Shown here: positions 1 through 12,495 of the stretch, piece by piece | Numbering within the stretch: the stretch's first letter is position 1 | Layout of the letters: every line of letters starts with the position of its first letter | Assembly (NCBI RefSeq): GCF_008831285.2 | Contig: NC_045139.1 | Span: 28,499,206 to 28,563,205, forward strand | Length of the DNA: 64,000 nucleotides | Source of the DNA: Nymphaea colorata | Taxonomy: Eukaryota > Streptophyta > Magnoliopsida > Nymphaeales > Nymphaeaceae | Direction: 5' to 3' | Program-made: the position numbers and the translations under genes | Notes under the pieces: generated by a model | Told to the model about the DNA's origin: nothing | Database searches by the model: none | The model's input: the letters and a program-made list of their open reading frames with translations, nothing else

Positions 1-267
1 CTTCACATGCAATCCTTGCACGTGCATAATGAAAGCAATTCCCATCCAAATTGCATGGTTCATATATTATCTTTGCCATGGAATGACATTTATTGCAGAT
101 ACGAAGGTTGTGGGCAATCCGAATTGTCGTGCCACGAGGAGTTCTGACCAATCCAAACGCCATTTTCTTTTTCGCCGTGCTTGTTGATGAATATTCTCCT
201 TTTCTTCATCATCAACGTCTGGCAACACTGGTGGCGTATCCGGCACATAGCCTGCAGATTTTGCCAA
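1..267 (-). pseudogene. Frameshifted E+/DYW deaminase-like tail of the PPR gene
   Basis: Reading on from the PPR stop, position 267 opens a frame with AKSAGYVPDT, the hallmark of the E+/DYW junction, followed by DVDDEEKEN. Near 170-195 the homology moves to the third frame, which encodes [15 protein letters not shown] and then the zinc-binding [11 protein letters not shown] (about 60-105), continuing to a NCFHYAR-like piece at the window edge. The HSE zinc/catalytic motif expected before AFGL is scrambled. About 15 residues expected between IEVDD and MIDEV are also missing. So the DYW domain is spread over three frames. The true C-terminus lies beyond position 1. Either the domain is decaying or the assembly has indels here. 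Confidence 0.75.
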
Positions 268-269
268 GG

Positions 270-1940
270 CTAAACCTCATCAATCATGGTGCCTTCAGTT
301 GTGCCCCCGTAGCTCGAGTCGTCGACCTCTATCCAACTGCACCCTGGCGGCTTCCTTCTTCCCCTCATGTCCATCAGGTTACGCAGTCGGACCAGGTCGT
401 CCCACCGTTGAGCTGCTGCAAATGTGTTGGCCATGAGGACCAGGCAGCTGGCAGCATTTTCTGGTTCCATCTCCACAAGCCGAGCGGCCGCCAGCTCTGC
501 ACGCTTTACGTCCTCGTGGGTCCTGCAACCGGCAAGCAAAGCACCCCAGACAACATCATTCGGACCAAAGGGCATCGACTCCATCAGCTTCTGGGCTTCG
601 TCAAGGTGGCCCGCGCGCCCAAGCAGATCGACCATGCAGCCGTAATGCAATGCTTGCGGTTCGATGCCGTAAGCACGAGTCATGGATTTGAACAGATCCC
701 AACCTCGTTTAACCGATCCTGCATGCGCACACGCTCCCAGCACCGCGATAAAGGTAACGCCATCTGGCTTCACTCCTGCTGCTTGCATGCAATGGAAGGT
801 GTTCAAGGCTTCCTCACTTCGACCATTCATCGCGAAACCATTGATCATGGCCGTCCAAGACACGACAGTTCTCCCAGTTATGTTCCTGAACACCCGGTAT
901 GCCATGTCGATGAGCCCGCATTTGGAGTACATGTGAACCAAGGCATTGCCAAGCGAGACATTTCGCACAAAGCCCATCCTGTCCGCGTATGTATGCACCC
1001 ATCTACCTAAGTCCAGGGCACCTAGTTCGGCACACGCAGACAGGACGCTCACCAACACGACTTGATCAATCTCCACTCCCCAGCTCCTCTGCATTTGGTG
1101 GAACAATATTAGCGCTTCCTTGCACCTTCCCGACTGTGCACAGCCCGAGATCATGGTCGTCCAGGAGATGATGCTCCTCTCCGGCATTTCGACAAACAAG
1201 CTCCTCGCGGCATCCGGATTTCCGCACTTGATGTAGCCCCGGACCATGATATTCCAGTCAATCGTGCATCGTTCAGGCATTTCGTCAAACATAAGGCGCG
1301 CGCTGGCAAGATCCCTGCCCTCACAATAAGCATTGAGGAGGTTCGCCTTCACATGGGCATCAGAGACGAGGCCATTGCGAAGGACTTTGCCGTGTATCTG
1401 CTGGGCACATCTTACAGAAGAGGGGGATCGGCACGCGTTGAGAAGAAAGCAGAAAGTGAAGGAGTCGGGCTTGCTCGCTTTTCTTTCTTGCCCTTGCATC
1501 TCGTTGAGCAGGGCGAACGACCTCTTGGGGCTGCCACTTCCGGAGAAGCCTCTGATCATCTGGTTCCACAGCAGCGTGCTTGGGTTGTCAACCTGTCTGA
1601 AGGCGTGGTAAGCGTAAAGGACGTCTCCGGAGGGGGAGGTGGCACAGAAAGATACAAGCTTTGCTAGCAGGAATTTCTTATGGGAAAAACCGTTCAGAAA
1701 AATCTGAGCATGTATTTGAGCGAGTTCTCTCATGGTGGTGCAATTATGAGAGAGCAACAGAAATAATTCTTGCTGCAACATTCTTGGGCTCAAGGGGTGA
1801 TGATGGCGACGGGTGCATCCTCTTCCCATGTCGTCTTCGTCTCCCACTACCAGCCGCACCCCAGTCCACGGCGCGCTGCAGCACCCTCCATGCAGTTGTT
1901 GGATTCCATCCACTGTTTGAATCTGCAGTCTGCAAAACAT
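270..1940 (-). CDS. PLS-class pentatricopeptide repeat protein with E domain (C-terminal DYW tail broken)
   Basis: Intronless open frame of 556 codons on the minus strand. PPR motifs run through the whole protein, for example WNIMVRGYIKCGNPDAARSLF, WTTMISGCAQSGRCKEALILF and WTAMINGFAMNGRSEEALNTF, in the P-L-S spacing of organelle RNA-editing factors. An E-domain-like tail follows (VVWGALLAGCRTHEDVKRAE, then PPGCSWIEVDD). Family knowledge: such proteins bind one organellar RNA each and guide C-to-U editing or processing in plastids or mitochondria. The frame stops at 270 where the E+/DYW domain should continue; recognisable pieces lie downstream in two other frames (see 1-267). The first ATG is at 1940; in-frame ATGs at 1829 and 1781 are also possible because the conserved part starts near RELAQIHAQIF (residue 71). 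The PPR part is clean, so it may still make an E-type protein, or the locus may be a young pseudogene. Confidence 0.85.
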   Translation of the reverse strand: MFCRLQIQTVDGIQQLHGGCCSAPWTGVRLVVGDEDDMGRGCTRRHHHPLSPRMLQQELFLLLSHNCTTMRELAQIHAQIFLNGFSHKKFLLAKLVSFCATSPSGDVLYAYHAFRQVDNPSTLLWNQMIRGFSGSGSPKRSFALLNEMQGQERKASKPDSFTFCFLLNACRSPSSVRCAQQIHGKVLRNGLVSDAHVKANLLNAYCEGRDLASARLMFDEMPERCTIDWNIMVRGYIKCGNPDAARSLFVEMPERSIISWTTMISGCAQSGRCKEALILFHQMQRSWGVEIDQVVLVSVLSACAELGALDLGRWVHTYADRMGFVRNVSLGNALVHMYSKCGLIDMAYRVFRNITGRTVVSWTAMINGFAMNGRSEEALNTFHCMQAAGVKPDGVTFIAVLGACAHAGSVKRGWDLFKSMTRAYGIEPQALHYGCMVDLLGRAGHLDEAQKLMESMPFGPNDVVWGALLAGCRTHEDVKRAELAAARLVEMEPENAASCLVLMANTFAAAQRWDDLVRLRNLMDMRGRRKPPGCSWIEVDDSSYGGTTEGTMIDEV

Positions 1941-2699
1941 TAGGACCCAGCGCTGGAGGCGTGTTATCCATGTACATTAGTAATCCAATCGGTACCTCTC
2001 TCTCTCTCTCTCGCCCCACAATCGGAATGCCTCCTTCCGTTATCCAAACGCCCTGATTCTTCCTCCACCACCCTCACTGCCGCCGCCACCAATGGCATTT
2101 CCCGCTCCCTTCCCCTTCAGACGCTTTCCACTGCGGCCGTCGTCTCCCCGCACGGCCTCCTTCCATTCTTGGGGGTCAGCCGGTCAGGGCATCTCACTCC
2201 CTCCCTGACTTGAATAGTGATTGGTTGTCTAGAATCATCCAACGTATTTATGAAGGCGTTACACATGATAAAACTGTTCATCATTTTCTCTCAATCATTC
2301 GTCAGATCAGATGCCAATGCCATGGAGCTGGATGACTCTGGATAAAATTACTATTCATTTTTCTTTTGAACAGAAATCTCACAACGATCGACTGTCATGA
2401 GTGAATGACTCTGGACAATGAAAAAGAGCCACCAAAAATATTAATATATGTACATATGCTAAACCAACCCCAATGCATCCACCGCTATAGGCCGTTGGAT
2501 CAAGTGCGATCATCGAATGGCCCATAGCAACTAACGGCGGATGGGGAAAACAATGCCTACTATGTCTGAGGTTCATCCAAACCCCAAAACAAACTAAAAC
2601 CGTGAAGGCAGAAAGGTATGACATTGAAGTTTTATGTTGACAGCCTAACTAAACATAAAAAATAAAATAAAAAATAAAAATCAACCCAGAATACATTTC
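1941..2699. other. Intergenic; PPR upstream region with a 38-codon open frame
   Basis: The PPR 5' flank includes a (CT)n tract at about 1998-2013. A plus-strand ATG at 2092 opens 38 codons (stop 2206-2208) rich in Ser, Arg and Pro with no acidic residue (starts MAFPAPFPFRRFPLRPSS), which looks like an organelle transit peptide. No continuation exon was recognised. It may be the remnant first exon of a lost gene or chance. The rest, to 2699, is AT-rich with nothing recognisable. Confidence 0.3.
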
Positions 2700-3485
2700 A
2701 TGGATGCGTCTAGATCAAGTGCTTCTTAGTTGGCTCTTATCAAACATGTTCACAGCCAAATCACTGGCTTACGAACTTCATTTGAATTTAAAGTTTGGAA
2801 GGCTTTAAAAGAAGCCTATGCAGCCAGACGGGGTAAACAATTTTGCAACTGAAGTCTCAATTACAATACCTGAAAAAAGGTGTCCGGATTATGACTGATT
2901 ATTTTCAGCAAGCTAAAGTCATTACTCATCAACTTGTGTCGACAATGATGATCTTGTCCTTCACGTTCTTCGAGGCTTACCGTAGGATATCATGCCTTCA
3001 AACTTGTTATCAGTACCAGAGTCATACTTGTTCCCTTGAATGAATTATACGGTTTACTTCTTATTCATGAGTCTCACACTGAACCGGCAGTGACAAAGAT
3101 GATGGTGCTCTCTTATCGTCAGCCAATTTTATTCAAAATCAAAGGAATTACAATCAGCAACAAAACAACAAGGGGAAGATATCAGGGAAAATGAAAGAAG
3201 TGGTAGAATAATAAACAAAATAAGAACTATGTGGAGAATTGGACCCCAGATTGGGGTGCTTTTCATCACATCACCAACAGTTTAAGCAATTTACCTATTC
3301 AGTTTTCATACCAAGGCAATGATGGAGTGTATCTTGATAATGGTGTTACCCTCCATATTTTTCATACGGGCTTCTCCTATCTTCATCATGACATATTCAG
3401 TTTCAAGCTAAATGATATTATACATGTGCTTATGAAAAAGAAAAACTTTCTCTGCGTTGTCAAAAATAATAAATGTCTGTCTTGA
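2700..3485 (+). mobile_element. Fossil Ty1/Copia gag-protease fragment
   Basis: Broken pieces follow Copia order. A UBN2-type gag is seen in several frames (VLLSWLLSNMF near 2711, VWKAL near 2792, LKSQLQYLKKGVRI at about 2849, DYFQQAKVITHQL, then LNELYGLLLIHES near 3040). An Asn/Gln-rich linker follows (about 3120-3180), and then a protease plus pre-integrase part at 3231-3485 (WTPDWGAFHHITNS ... YLDNG ... HIFHTG). The aspartic protease motif D-S-G-A reads D-W-G-A, so the active site is lost. No LTRs, integrase or reverse transcriptase were found around it. It is an old truncated copy. Confidence 0.75.
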
Positions 3486-3546
3486 ATTCTTGTCATCTAC
3501 TTGTTATGTTAAGAGCGCACAATAAGAAAATATTCTTGATTTTACA

Positions 3547-3587
<41 letters not shown>

Positions 3588-4831
3588 CTTATGGACAGTT
3601 CACAGATATTATTTTTCATGTTTTTATCAGTGAGTTTTCTCTCATGTACTAATAAGAGAAACTCTGGTTTCTCTAACAAATCTTGGAAACTCAATTTTTC
3701 TGTCAATAAGAACTTTAAAAAGTTATTAAAATATAAAAAAATAGCAAAAAATGTAAAATATGTTGCAATATAACCTAATATATTCAATATTGAATTTGGA
3801 TGCATTGGAAATTTGGAATCGCTATGTCCCCTAAACGGGTGCTCAATCAGATTTGACGATTTTAATAACTGGATTCGGATACGGCATGACCTTTATTCAT
3901 TGAAATTAAATCCAAATTTGGAACTGAATACGTGAATATCAAATTAATTCAATTTGATAGACTGGACATACTGTCTGAATTGGAACCGTTAAGTTCCCAG
4001 TTCAACAATCTTCAATACGAGACCATGAATTAGTGAGAGAGAGAAGCTGTCAGATAATTGCATTTTTTTTAATAGAACTGTTAAAATATACTACAGAAAA
4101 CAGTGAATGTTTTTTTAATGGAACTATTAAAATATACTACAGGAAACAATGTTTTATCTTCAACAAAAAGTTCAACAACACACACATTTTTAGTTGGTTT
4201 CTTATTACTTCGGCATTTTTCATGCACGCTTTCTTTATAGTTTTTGTCTTCACAATTACGCTTAAAAAATAAAAAACATGAAAATTAAAAATATTGTAAA
4301 TTACGAAAAGCTGTTTGTTTAAATTTTATTGAATTTTTTTTAAACATTTTTATTATGAGGCTTGCGCTCTTGAAATATTTTATAAATTATAAATACATAA
4401 AAAGCATTCATAAATGTCCAAACGTGCGATGGAAGGACAGCCATAAAAAGAAGGAAAAGGAAACGTGGAAGCGCAACACAAGACGGTGTCTCAACGCCAT
4501 GGAATCAGAAACCAAAGGGCCGTCAACGAGGAAGGTCTTTAAAACTAAGCAAAATTGGTTTCCTTTTACTTTCATTTCATCATTTTCCCTTTTTCTTTTT
4601 CCCTTCTCCTCTCCGTCCTTTCTCCTGTTCTGATGGTGAACCGGGAAGGTGTTCCAGCGTGGACGCCTTTACTCCTTATCCTGTTTTGTAGCTCACCGAC
4701 AATCGCCTAGGGGTCCGGGTGTTCTTCCTCTCTTCTTTTTGGGTGTTACTATTTCTTGGTCAATTTTTATCCGCTGGAATTGCATGAATTGTTCGATCAT
4801 CTAGTATTTCGAATCTCTGGGGGCTTTGGAG
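3486..4831. other. AT-rich intergenic and 5' flank of the RING-H2 gene
   Basis: No gene seen. A (TG)n/(TA)n tract lies at about 3547-3586. A short direct repeat containing AATATACTACAG occurs near 4084-4098 and again near 4129-4143. From about 4560 to 4640 the strand is pyrimidine-rich (TTTCCC/TCTCC), as in plant core promoters or 5' UTRs, and the ATG of the next gene is at 4832. No TATA box was assigned. Confidence 0.4.
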
Positions 4832-7800
4832 ATGGATAGCGGTGGTGGCGCTGGGGATTGCTGGCTGTGTGAATCATGTACATTCGGTAATTTAATCAAT
4901 TCAAGGACGTGTGCTGCTTGCGGTTCCTTGAGGCAGCAGAACCCGGCCAGCGTTCCCTCCGTCCTGCATTTCGGAGGCAGCGGTTTGCGCTTTTCCATCC
5001 CCAATCTCATCGTCAGTGCTTTCTCGGGAGCCCTCACCGGAATGTTCGCAGTAGGTACTTGCTTTACTCTTACTTGTTCCGTCTCCCATCTCTCCATTGC
5101 ATTTTATTCCGAACCCCTGTTTTTCTTATATGTAACATAAGTCGTTAAATTTTAGAATCTAGTTTCTTGAATGCAACACCGATTGTTCCCGGTGATTAAA
5201 AGCCATGGAGCAGCACAATTGTATCTTTTTTTAACACGCGTGTATTGTTAAATGCAATTCCCGTTTGGCTGAAACTAGGTTTTTAGAGAACTCAGCAATG
5301 TAAAAGCGTGTGAAAACTGAAAACCATAAGACGTTTGTTCCTATGATAATAGAAAACCTATTTTTAGTTTACGTAACTTAGTTTGTTTTGAGATAGTAAG
5401 CAAGTTTTGTGAAAAATTAGTGACTTAATGGGAGAGAAAAATAAAAAATTTGAAATCATTCTAACAAATTGAGTTCTCATTCTGAAAAGCTGGGGCGGGC
5501 AGCTTTTTGAATTTACAAAATCAATTTGGGTATCTTGTAAAAGCTCCTGGTTGGGGTGCCTTCGTCTATCCAAGTTTTGCCGCCAAACCACGGTATATCT
5601 GGGTTTGCGGGTGTCTTCCAAATAGGCTATGAATGGTTGGTTTTTCTTATTTTTCTGTTTTATTTTATATAGAGGAAGTGAAATCCTCCAGCCATCTAGA
5701 TCTCCGTCCAATCACAGCTGCCCGATATAATACATCAGGTGGATGTGATTATACACACTAGTACCAGATGCACACCATCGGCCACTGTGCTATGAGAGAC
5801 CGACAAATTTCTCTATCCATACCTGGATGGAGAAATCCGGGAATTCTCTCTGTCTCTCTCTCTCTATATATATCTTAAAAATGAATATTTGTGACCATTT
5901 TGAGTTGGCTTTTTTTTGTAAGTCTGTATGTTTCTATAACCATATGTTACATAGGTGAGAGGGATGAATTGACACAAATGCTCATGCTTTCATTGGTTAT
6001 ATTCCATGAATATTTGTGACCATAAAGAGGCCTGCCCTAGGAGAGAGAGACTCCGAGGTTCGTCCTCCCCTGGTGTCCAGCCGGTGTTCCTCTGGTGGCC
6101 GGCCGGTTGGCCGGCATAGTGGGACGGTTCGGAAATGGAAGCAGATGCACAGATGATCTGCAGCGTTATGGAAGAAGGAGGAGATGGTGTCGTGCAACCA
6201 GCTGCGCTGAACAGAGAGGCGTCTGCACCTAAGGGGCCCTCTTGGGCGTCCATCGTTGAAGGGGAAAAGTTCCATGATGAAGAATATCTGAATGAAGTTG
6301 AAATCCGAGAGGTGGACGGCAATAAGGTGTTGTTCGTCCCCAAATCAGCGCACGAGCAGCTCAAAGCCCCTTTCCGATTTACAGCTATTGCAACACTTTC
6401 AGGTGGTCGCTCCAGCAACAGGTTAGACTATGGTTTTCTGTTTTCTTCCCTTCGTGCTCTGTGGGTTGGACTTTGCCCGATCAAGTTTTCATCCGTAGGT
6501 AAAGGGTTGTTCCTGGTAAGGGCCTCAAATGAGGCTGATTTGCAAATGATTCTTGCTTCTAGTCACTGGAAAGTTGGGGGGCGGGTTCTAGTTGCTGATC
6601 GATGGAGACCTGGTATGCCGTTGAAATTGGAATCATCCAGTAGAGTCCGCATTTGGGTGCACCTTCCTGATTTGCCGCCTGAGCTTTGGAGGAATGGTAT
6701 ATTTCATTGGCTAGCCAGAATGATGGGAGCGACGTTCGTCGAAGCCAATGCTTTCACAAAGGAGGTTGCTAGTCTGGGTTTTGCGCGTGTGCTCCTCGAG
6801 GTTCCGCTGGGTTTTCATCCAGTGAATGAAGTCAAGGTCTCGTTTGATGAAGGGGTCGCCCTGGTGCAAAGTATTGAGTATGAGTCAAAGGTGAGACTGT
6901 CGTAAATGTGGTGCGACATCCCACTTCACCTTTGCTTGTGATGATTTGAAGCAGTCCCCCAGTACATATACGGTTGATGTAGAAGATGGGAAGGCTTGGA
7001 TGGCTGTTAAAATCCCCAAACGCCGTTCCTTTTCCCTGAACAAATCGGCTGGTCCAGCTAATCAGGCGAACGGATTTTCAGCACTTCATAGTGTGCCTGG
7101 GAGGGAGGAGGGTGTTAATGTTGAGGAGGGAGGGACTAGCTCTGCTCCTATCCCTGAGGGCACGAGGAGGAAATCTATGCAGGCCAATGAGACCTGTCCG
7201 GAAGTGGTGGGACATAACAGGGTTTGTAGTAAAGAGGCGAATCCTGCCATAACAAAAGGGGCGACTAGTGCAAGTATCCTTCAAGGCCAGCAGAGTGCCG
7301 ACTCTATGGCTATTGATGAGACACATGATCTCCCAGTCGATGTTTTGGTGTCTTATCGAAAAGCTCCAATGGAGAAGAAACGCCAGCTGAAAAGCAAATC
7401 TACCAACTCATAAAAAGAGACCCAACAACCACACACAGTCAGAGAAGCTCCTCGCTGATCTATATGCCTCTTGCTCTGACGCAAGCTTGATCCTTCCTCA
7501 GTCCACAGATCACTCTAGCTTCAGTGCAACTGAAGCCAGGGCCTCCCCAGCTTCTGAAGATCCGGGTGATAAGGATATGAGTTTACCTTTATACAAAGAA
7601 GAGAAGAAAATCCAATTGAATGCTAAGGATAACAACCCTATCAACGGAGAGCTGGTGGGGTGTAGTAGGGAGAGTAGCGCTCTTGCTGGGATGCAATGAG
7701 GTCGCTTGGAATGCTCGCGGGCTGGCCGGTGTGACTGCCCAGCGTGACCTCCAGTTAATTTTTCAGCTTGCTCACCCAGATATTGCAGTTCTCATTGACA

Positions 7801-10800
7801 CAAAATTGAATGAGACTGTTTTGACAAAACTCAGTTTGAAGTTTAGCAGATACCTCTCTGTTTCCAACATACATCTTAATGGCCAATGGGTCCGGATTTG
7901 GCTTTTGTGGGATGCTGACAAGATGCAGGTCCAAACATCTAAAGTGCATGCTCATTGGATTTCTATCGAGGTGAAGCACCTAAGTTCTGGCAGAATTTTC
8001 TCTGTTTTAGGGGTGTACCTCAATCCGGATTTCCGTATCCGTAGGTTCCAATATGCTGAGCTCAATGAGGAGCTTTCTAGCTTATGTAAGCCCAACGTAT
8101 GCTTAGGTGACTTCAATTCGGTGAGGGAGATGTCGTAGAAAACTGGAAGACCCCCAGCTTTTTGGCCATGCATTCTTTTCAATAATTTTATTGCCTCCAA
8201 CCAGTTTGTGGAAATTCATGACCCCAACAGTAAGTTTTCTTGGTCTAACAAGAAAGAGGGGCCTGCTTATGTGCAAAGTTTGATTGATCATTGCTTTGTC
8301 TCCCATGACTGGTGGGACTGCCGGGAATGGAATTTCAGTCTTCGGATTCTTCCTCGCACTTCTTTTGACCATAGTCCTATTGTTATGGCAGCTGAGAGAA
8401 ACCATATCTTCACTTGTGGCAAATCGGTCTTCCGTTACTTTAATTACTGGGAACAATTTCCTCAATGCACCAAACTTATTGCAGATTGTTGGCCCCATCA
8501 TGTCGCTGGCTGCCCCATGGTTAGGCTTGTTTCTAAACTTCAACTTGTTAGAGATAAGCTTCGGGAGTGATCTAAGCAAGGCCCCAATGATCTGGTCAGA
8601 ATTATTGAGAGACTCAGAGTGCAGGTAGGAGTGGCCCAGAACCTTATGGATAGGGGCGATTTGTCTGCATCCTCTCGTGAGATTAAGCTTCGCCTCACTC
8701 TCATTAAGCTCATCAAGATGGATGAGGAGCGACTGAGGCAAAAGGGTCGTGTGAGGTGGATGAGGGAGGGCGATTCTAATTCAAAATTTTTTCATGTTAT
8801 GGCTAAAGGCAGACAACGGAGAAACCATATCCGCACTATCATGGATGGAGAGAGGGTTATCTTTGACATGGATGATATTTTTGCGTCCTGCACCACTTAT
8901 TTCAAAGACCTGTTGACTGACAATGCGGGTTCGGGGCTCCTTCCTTCAAATGATTGTATAGGTCTGAGGGTGACTGCAGAAGAAAATGAGCTTTTAGTGA
9001 GTCCTATTCGTGATGAGGAAATACATTGGGCAGTATTAAGGGTGAATAAGGATTCAGCTGCTGGACCAGACGGTTTCAACAATCGCTTTTATCAATCATA
9101 CTGGTCCATCATTGGGCCCGACGTGAGCCTCGCAGTTAAAGAGTTTTTCCGGTCCGGGCTCATGGTTAAAGGGATCAACAAAACACACATCGTTCTTCTT
9201 CCCAAAGAAGAGGGTGCTTGCACTATGGACAAGTTTCGGCCTATATCTCTTTGCAATAGCATTCTTAAATTCCTCACCCATATTATGGTTTTACGCATGA
9301 GACCCATATTGAGTCGCATTCTTCATCGGAATCAGGCGGCTTTTTTGATGGGACACAGCATCCAGGACAGTTTTTTACTTAGTCAAGAGGTGGTTCATTC
9401 ACTTGCTCACAGTAAGGCTAAAGCTGCGTGCGTTAAGATCGACCTTAGCAAGGCATATGACAGAGTGAATTGGCGGTTCTTGGAGAACAGCCTTAAACTG
9501 TTAGGCTTTTGCTCCAATTGGACTAAGCGTATTATGACTGTTGTTTTTACTGTGTCCTCTGCACTGCTCATTAACGGTAAGGAAGGATCTTGGTTCTTCA
9601 CGACGAGGGGGTTACGGCAAGGAGACCCCCTGTCCCCCTATTTGTTCATCGTTATGATGGAAATTCTTAATCGTAGCATGTTGGCTTATCTGCATTTGGG
9701 TAAGATCCGTGGCCCAAAGGTTAGCGCTCTTAGCTCTATTCATTCCTCCTTCTATGCTGATGATGCCCTTGTTTTCATTGAAGGCAGGAAAAAATTCTTT
9801 CTAGGCCTTAAAGATTGTTTCCTCGAGTTTGAGGCTTGTTCGGGACTCAAAGTTAATCCCAACAAGACCTCAGTGTACTTCTTTAATCTTTCTGATTTCG
9901 AGTGCAGCCGACTATGTGCTATCACGGGCGGGAAAAGAGGTTTTTTGCCAGTTATGCATCTGGGTCTGCCTCTTCAATACTAGGCCATCACAGAGAGCCA
10001 ATGTCAGCACATAGTCATGAAAGTTAATCAGAAATTGGCAGGCTGGAAGCAGAAGCTGCTTTCTTATGTCGGAAGACTCTGCTTGGTTAAACATGTTCTG
10101 ACATCTATCCCTAGCTATTGGATGATGGTCTTGTGGATTCCTCTGTCCACATGCCAACAAATCGAAAAGTTGTGTTCGGGTTTCATTTGGGGTGATGATC
10201 TGGAGCTCAAAGGGGCACACCTTATTAGTTGGAATGCTCTTTGTGGGTGGAGTAGGGCTTCGACGCATGGAGGATATCAATAGGGCTAATTTCTGTTTTC
10301 TCGGGGTCAAAGCTATCACGCAGGACTCACTCTAGGTCGATCTCGTCAGGGCCAAGTATCTAACCAAAAAGAGTCTGTGGCAGTACAAACTCAGTGGGAG
10401 CGAATCTAGCTTATGGAAGCGGGTGATCAAATGTTGACAGTTAATTGAATCTCAAGTTCATTGGAGAGTCAACAATGGCTCTAGAGTCAAATTTTGGCGT
10501 GACCGGTGGAATGGTGTGTCATCATCTCCAATATGATTTCACCTACTAGTTGGCCACTAATTCAGGATACCATGAACTGCACTATTAAGGAGTTGTTTGC
10601 CGAACAGGAAACCTATGTCCACATGTTCCTTGAATCTATGAGCATTCCCATTCACCTCCCCATGCTTGAGGATGGTCGACAGGATACACTTGAATGGGTA
10701 GACTGCAGTTCCCAGCCGCTTTCAAGACATCATATTTGGGACATGCTGCGAGATATTAGTCCCACTCAGTAGTGGAGGAATGCCATTTGGAATGTTGGAG

Positions 10801-12415
10801 CCCCTCCCGTGCTGCATGGACGACCTACCTGGCAGTTGAAGGTCGCCTTCATGTTGATGCTAGAGCTCAGAAGCATGGACTTTACCTTGCCTCCAGATGT
10901 TATATTTGCAAAAGGGCTCAAGAAGATATCAACCATGTCTTCCTCCATTGCAAAGAAGCTAAAAGCTTGTGGGAGTTAGTTATCAAAAAGTTCAGGCAAA
11001 GTAATTTCCATCCACTAACGGTTAATGATGCTCTCGTATGGTGGACCTCTCGCAAATTTAAAAATAAAGTCCTCTTCAAGTGCTGGAAGAATCTATTGCA
11101 CATAATCCTTTGGCACATTTGGAAATGGCGCAATAACTGCAAGCATGGGGAAAAAGCTGCTATGAACTATAGTGGTAAGGCGCTATGGAGCTACTGCAGC
11201 GACTTTATGATCTCTAGAGATTGGAAGCAAGGTGATAGACAAGCTATCCAAACGTGGTTACAGGTTGGGCTCCCTTGGGGAGGTTGGAGGTGGGAACATC
11301 GAACTTCCCATAATATTCACATTGCAGTTTGCCAAAACAAGGATAGCAGGGATGTGGCTGCTCTTGTTAGGGAGAGTAGTGGGCGCTATATCTTTGGTAT
11401 CGCCTGCTGGAGTGATGCAGCCAGAGCCACTGATGAAGCTTGGGTTCTTCAGCAAAGTCTTCTAGCTGTCCAGGAAATTGATAGGAATGCGGGCAACATC
11501 AAAGTCATTTGCAATAATGGGTTTTTCCTCAGCCGCTGCTGCAAGTGCTTCAGAGATGATTCATTACAACAGATTTTGAGGGGCGTTGCAAGTCGACTGT
11601 GTAACAATCTGGTTTTCATTAGAGATGACCCTGCTCCCGAGGTGTTTCATCTTCTTAAAAGAGGTGATAGTGCCACTATTTGCAAGGTATGGCATCGGCC
11701 GTCTCCAGACTGGAGGCCATACAAGGATATTTTGTAAATGGTTAGGATCTCTTAGATCCCATTTTTGTTGTAAATACTCTCCCATTTTTTGTCAATAAAT
11801 TCCGGGGCAACCCCCCAGCATCAGTTCTCTGGAATACACTCGCACACACGTGATATACATATTGAGAGCTTAGACTTGGCCTTCTGACTTTTCAGCCAGA
11901 TTCAAGCAGCTTTTCACAAATCTAACTATGTTCTTCGTATAAACTAAATAGTTGGTGTCCGAAGGGGAAGGGGGATCCAGATCAATGTCTGCACAGTCAA
12001 GCGTGTGCATTTAGAAAGGTTGACTTCTGTAGGCTCTATTTGACTATGTATGTCCAAGCACAGAAGCAACGAAGTGGTCTGGACGTCTGAAGAACCGAAA
12101 GCAAAGCTCTATGCTGGGATTGGGCAAAATACAAAAGTATAACGCGCAAAGCAAAGCATAAAGTCTTGGCTTGATTAGGACAACTGTAGCAAAAACTTGT
12201 GGCACTGCCTTTTCAGGTATATCCCATACATCGACCAACCAAGTCAGCTTTCACTTCAACGGAGATGGAAAGTGTTTATTGTTTCCCAACGTGACATAGT
12301 AAATACAGCTACACTGACATGGATCTTTTGTCTCCCTTCTTGCTAGGGAAGAGGGTTTCCCATATTATTAACTTGATTCTGAAAGTTTTTGAACGGATGC
12401 ATCTCAAGCTCTCGC

Positions 12416-12495
<80 letters not shown>

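Larger units (their letters stand above)
5990..11820 (+). mobile_element. L1-type non-LTR retrotransposon (LINE) inside intron 1
   Basis: The order is that of a plant L1: a short 5' region, ORF1 with a DUF4283-like domain and CCHC knuckle, then ORF2 with endonuclease, reverse transcriptase, zf-RVT and an RNase-H-like end. The end is placed near 11815, after TGTCAATAAATTCCGGGG, a 3' terminus common in plant L1 copies; no poly(A) tail is seen. The 5' boundary is approximate. No target-site duplication linking both ends was found. It is in the same orientation as the host gene. Several in-frame stops and frameshifts make it inactive, but the frame is otherwise well preserved, so the insertion is moderately old. 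Confidence 0.85.

Noticed and set aside
93..1010. 305-codon open frame on the plus strand
   Set aside because: It is the antisense shadow of the PPR coding region; no family resemblance.
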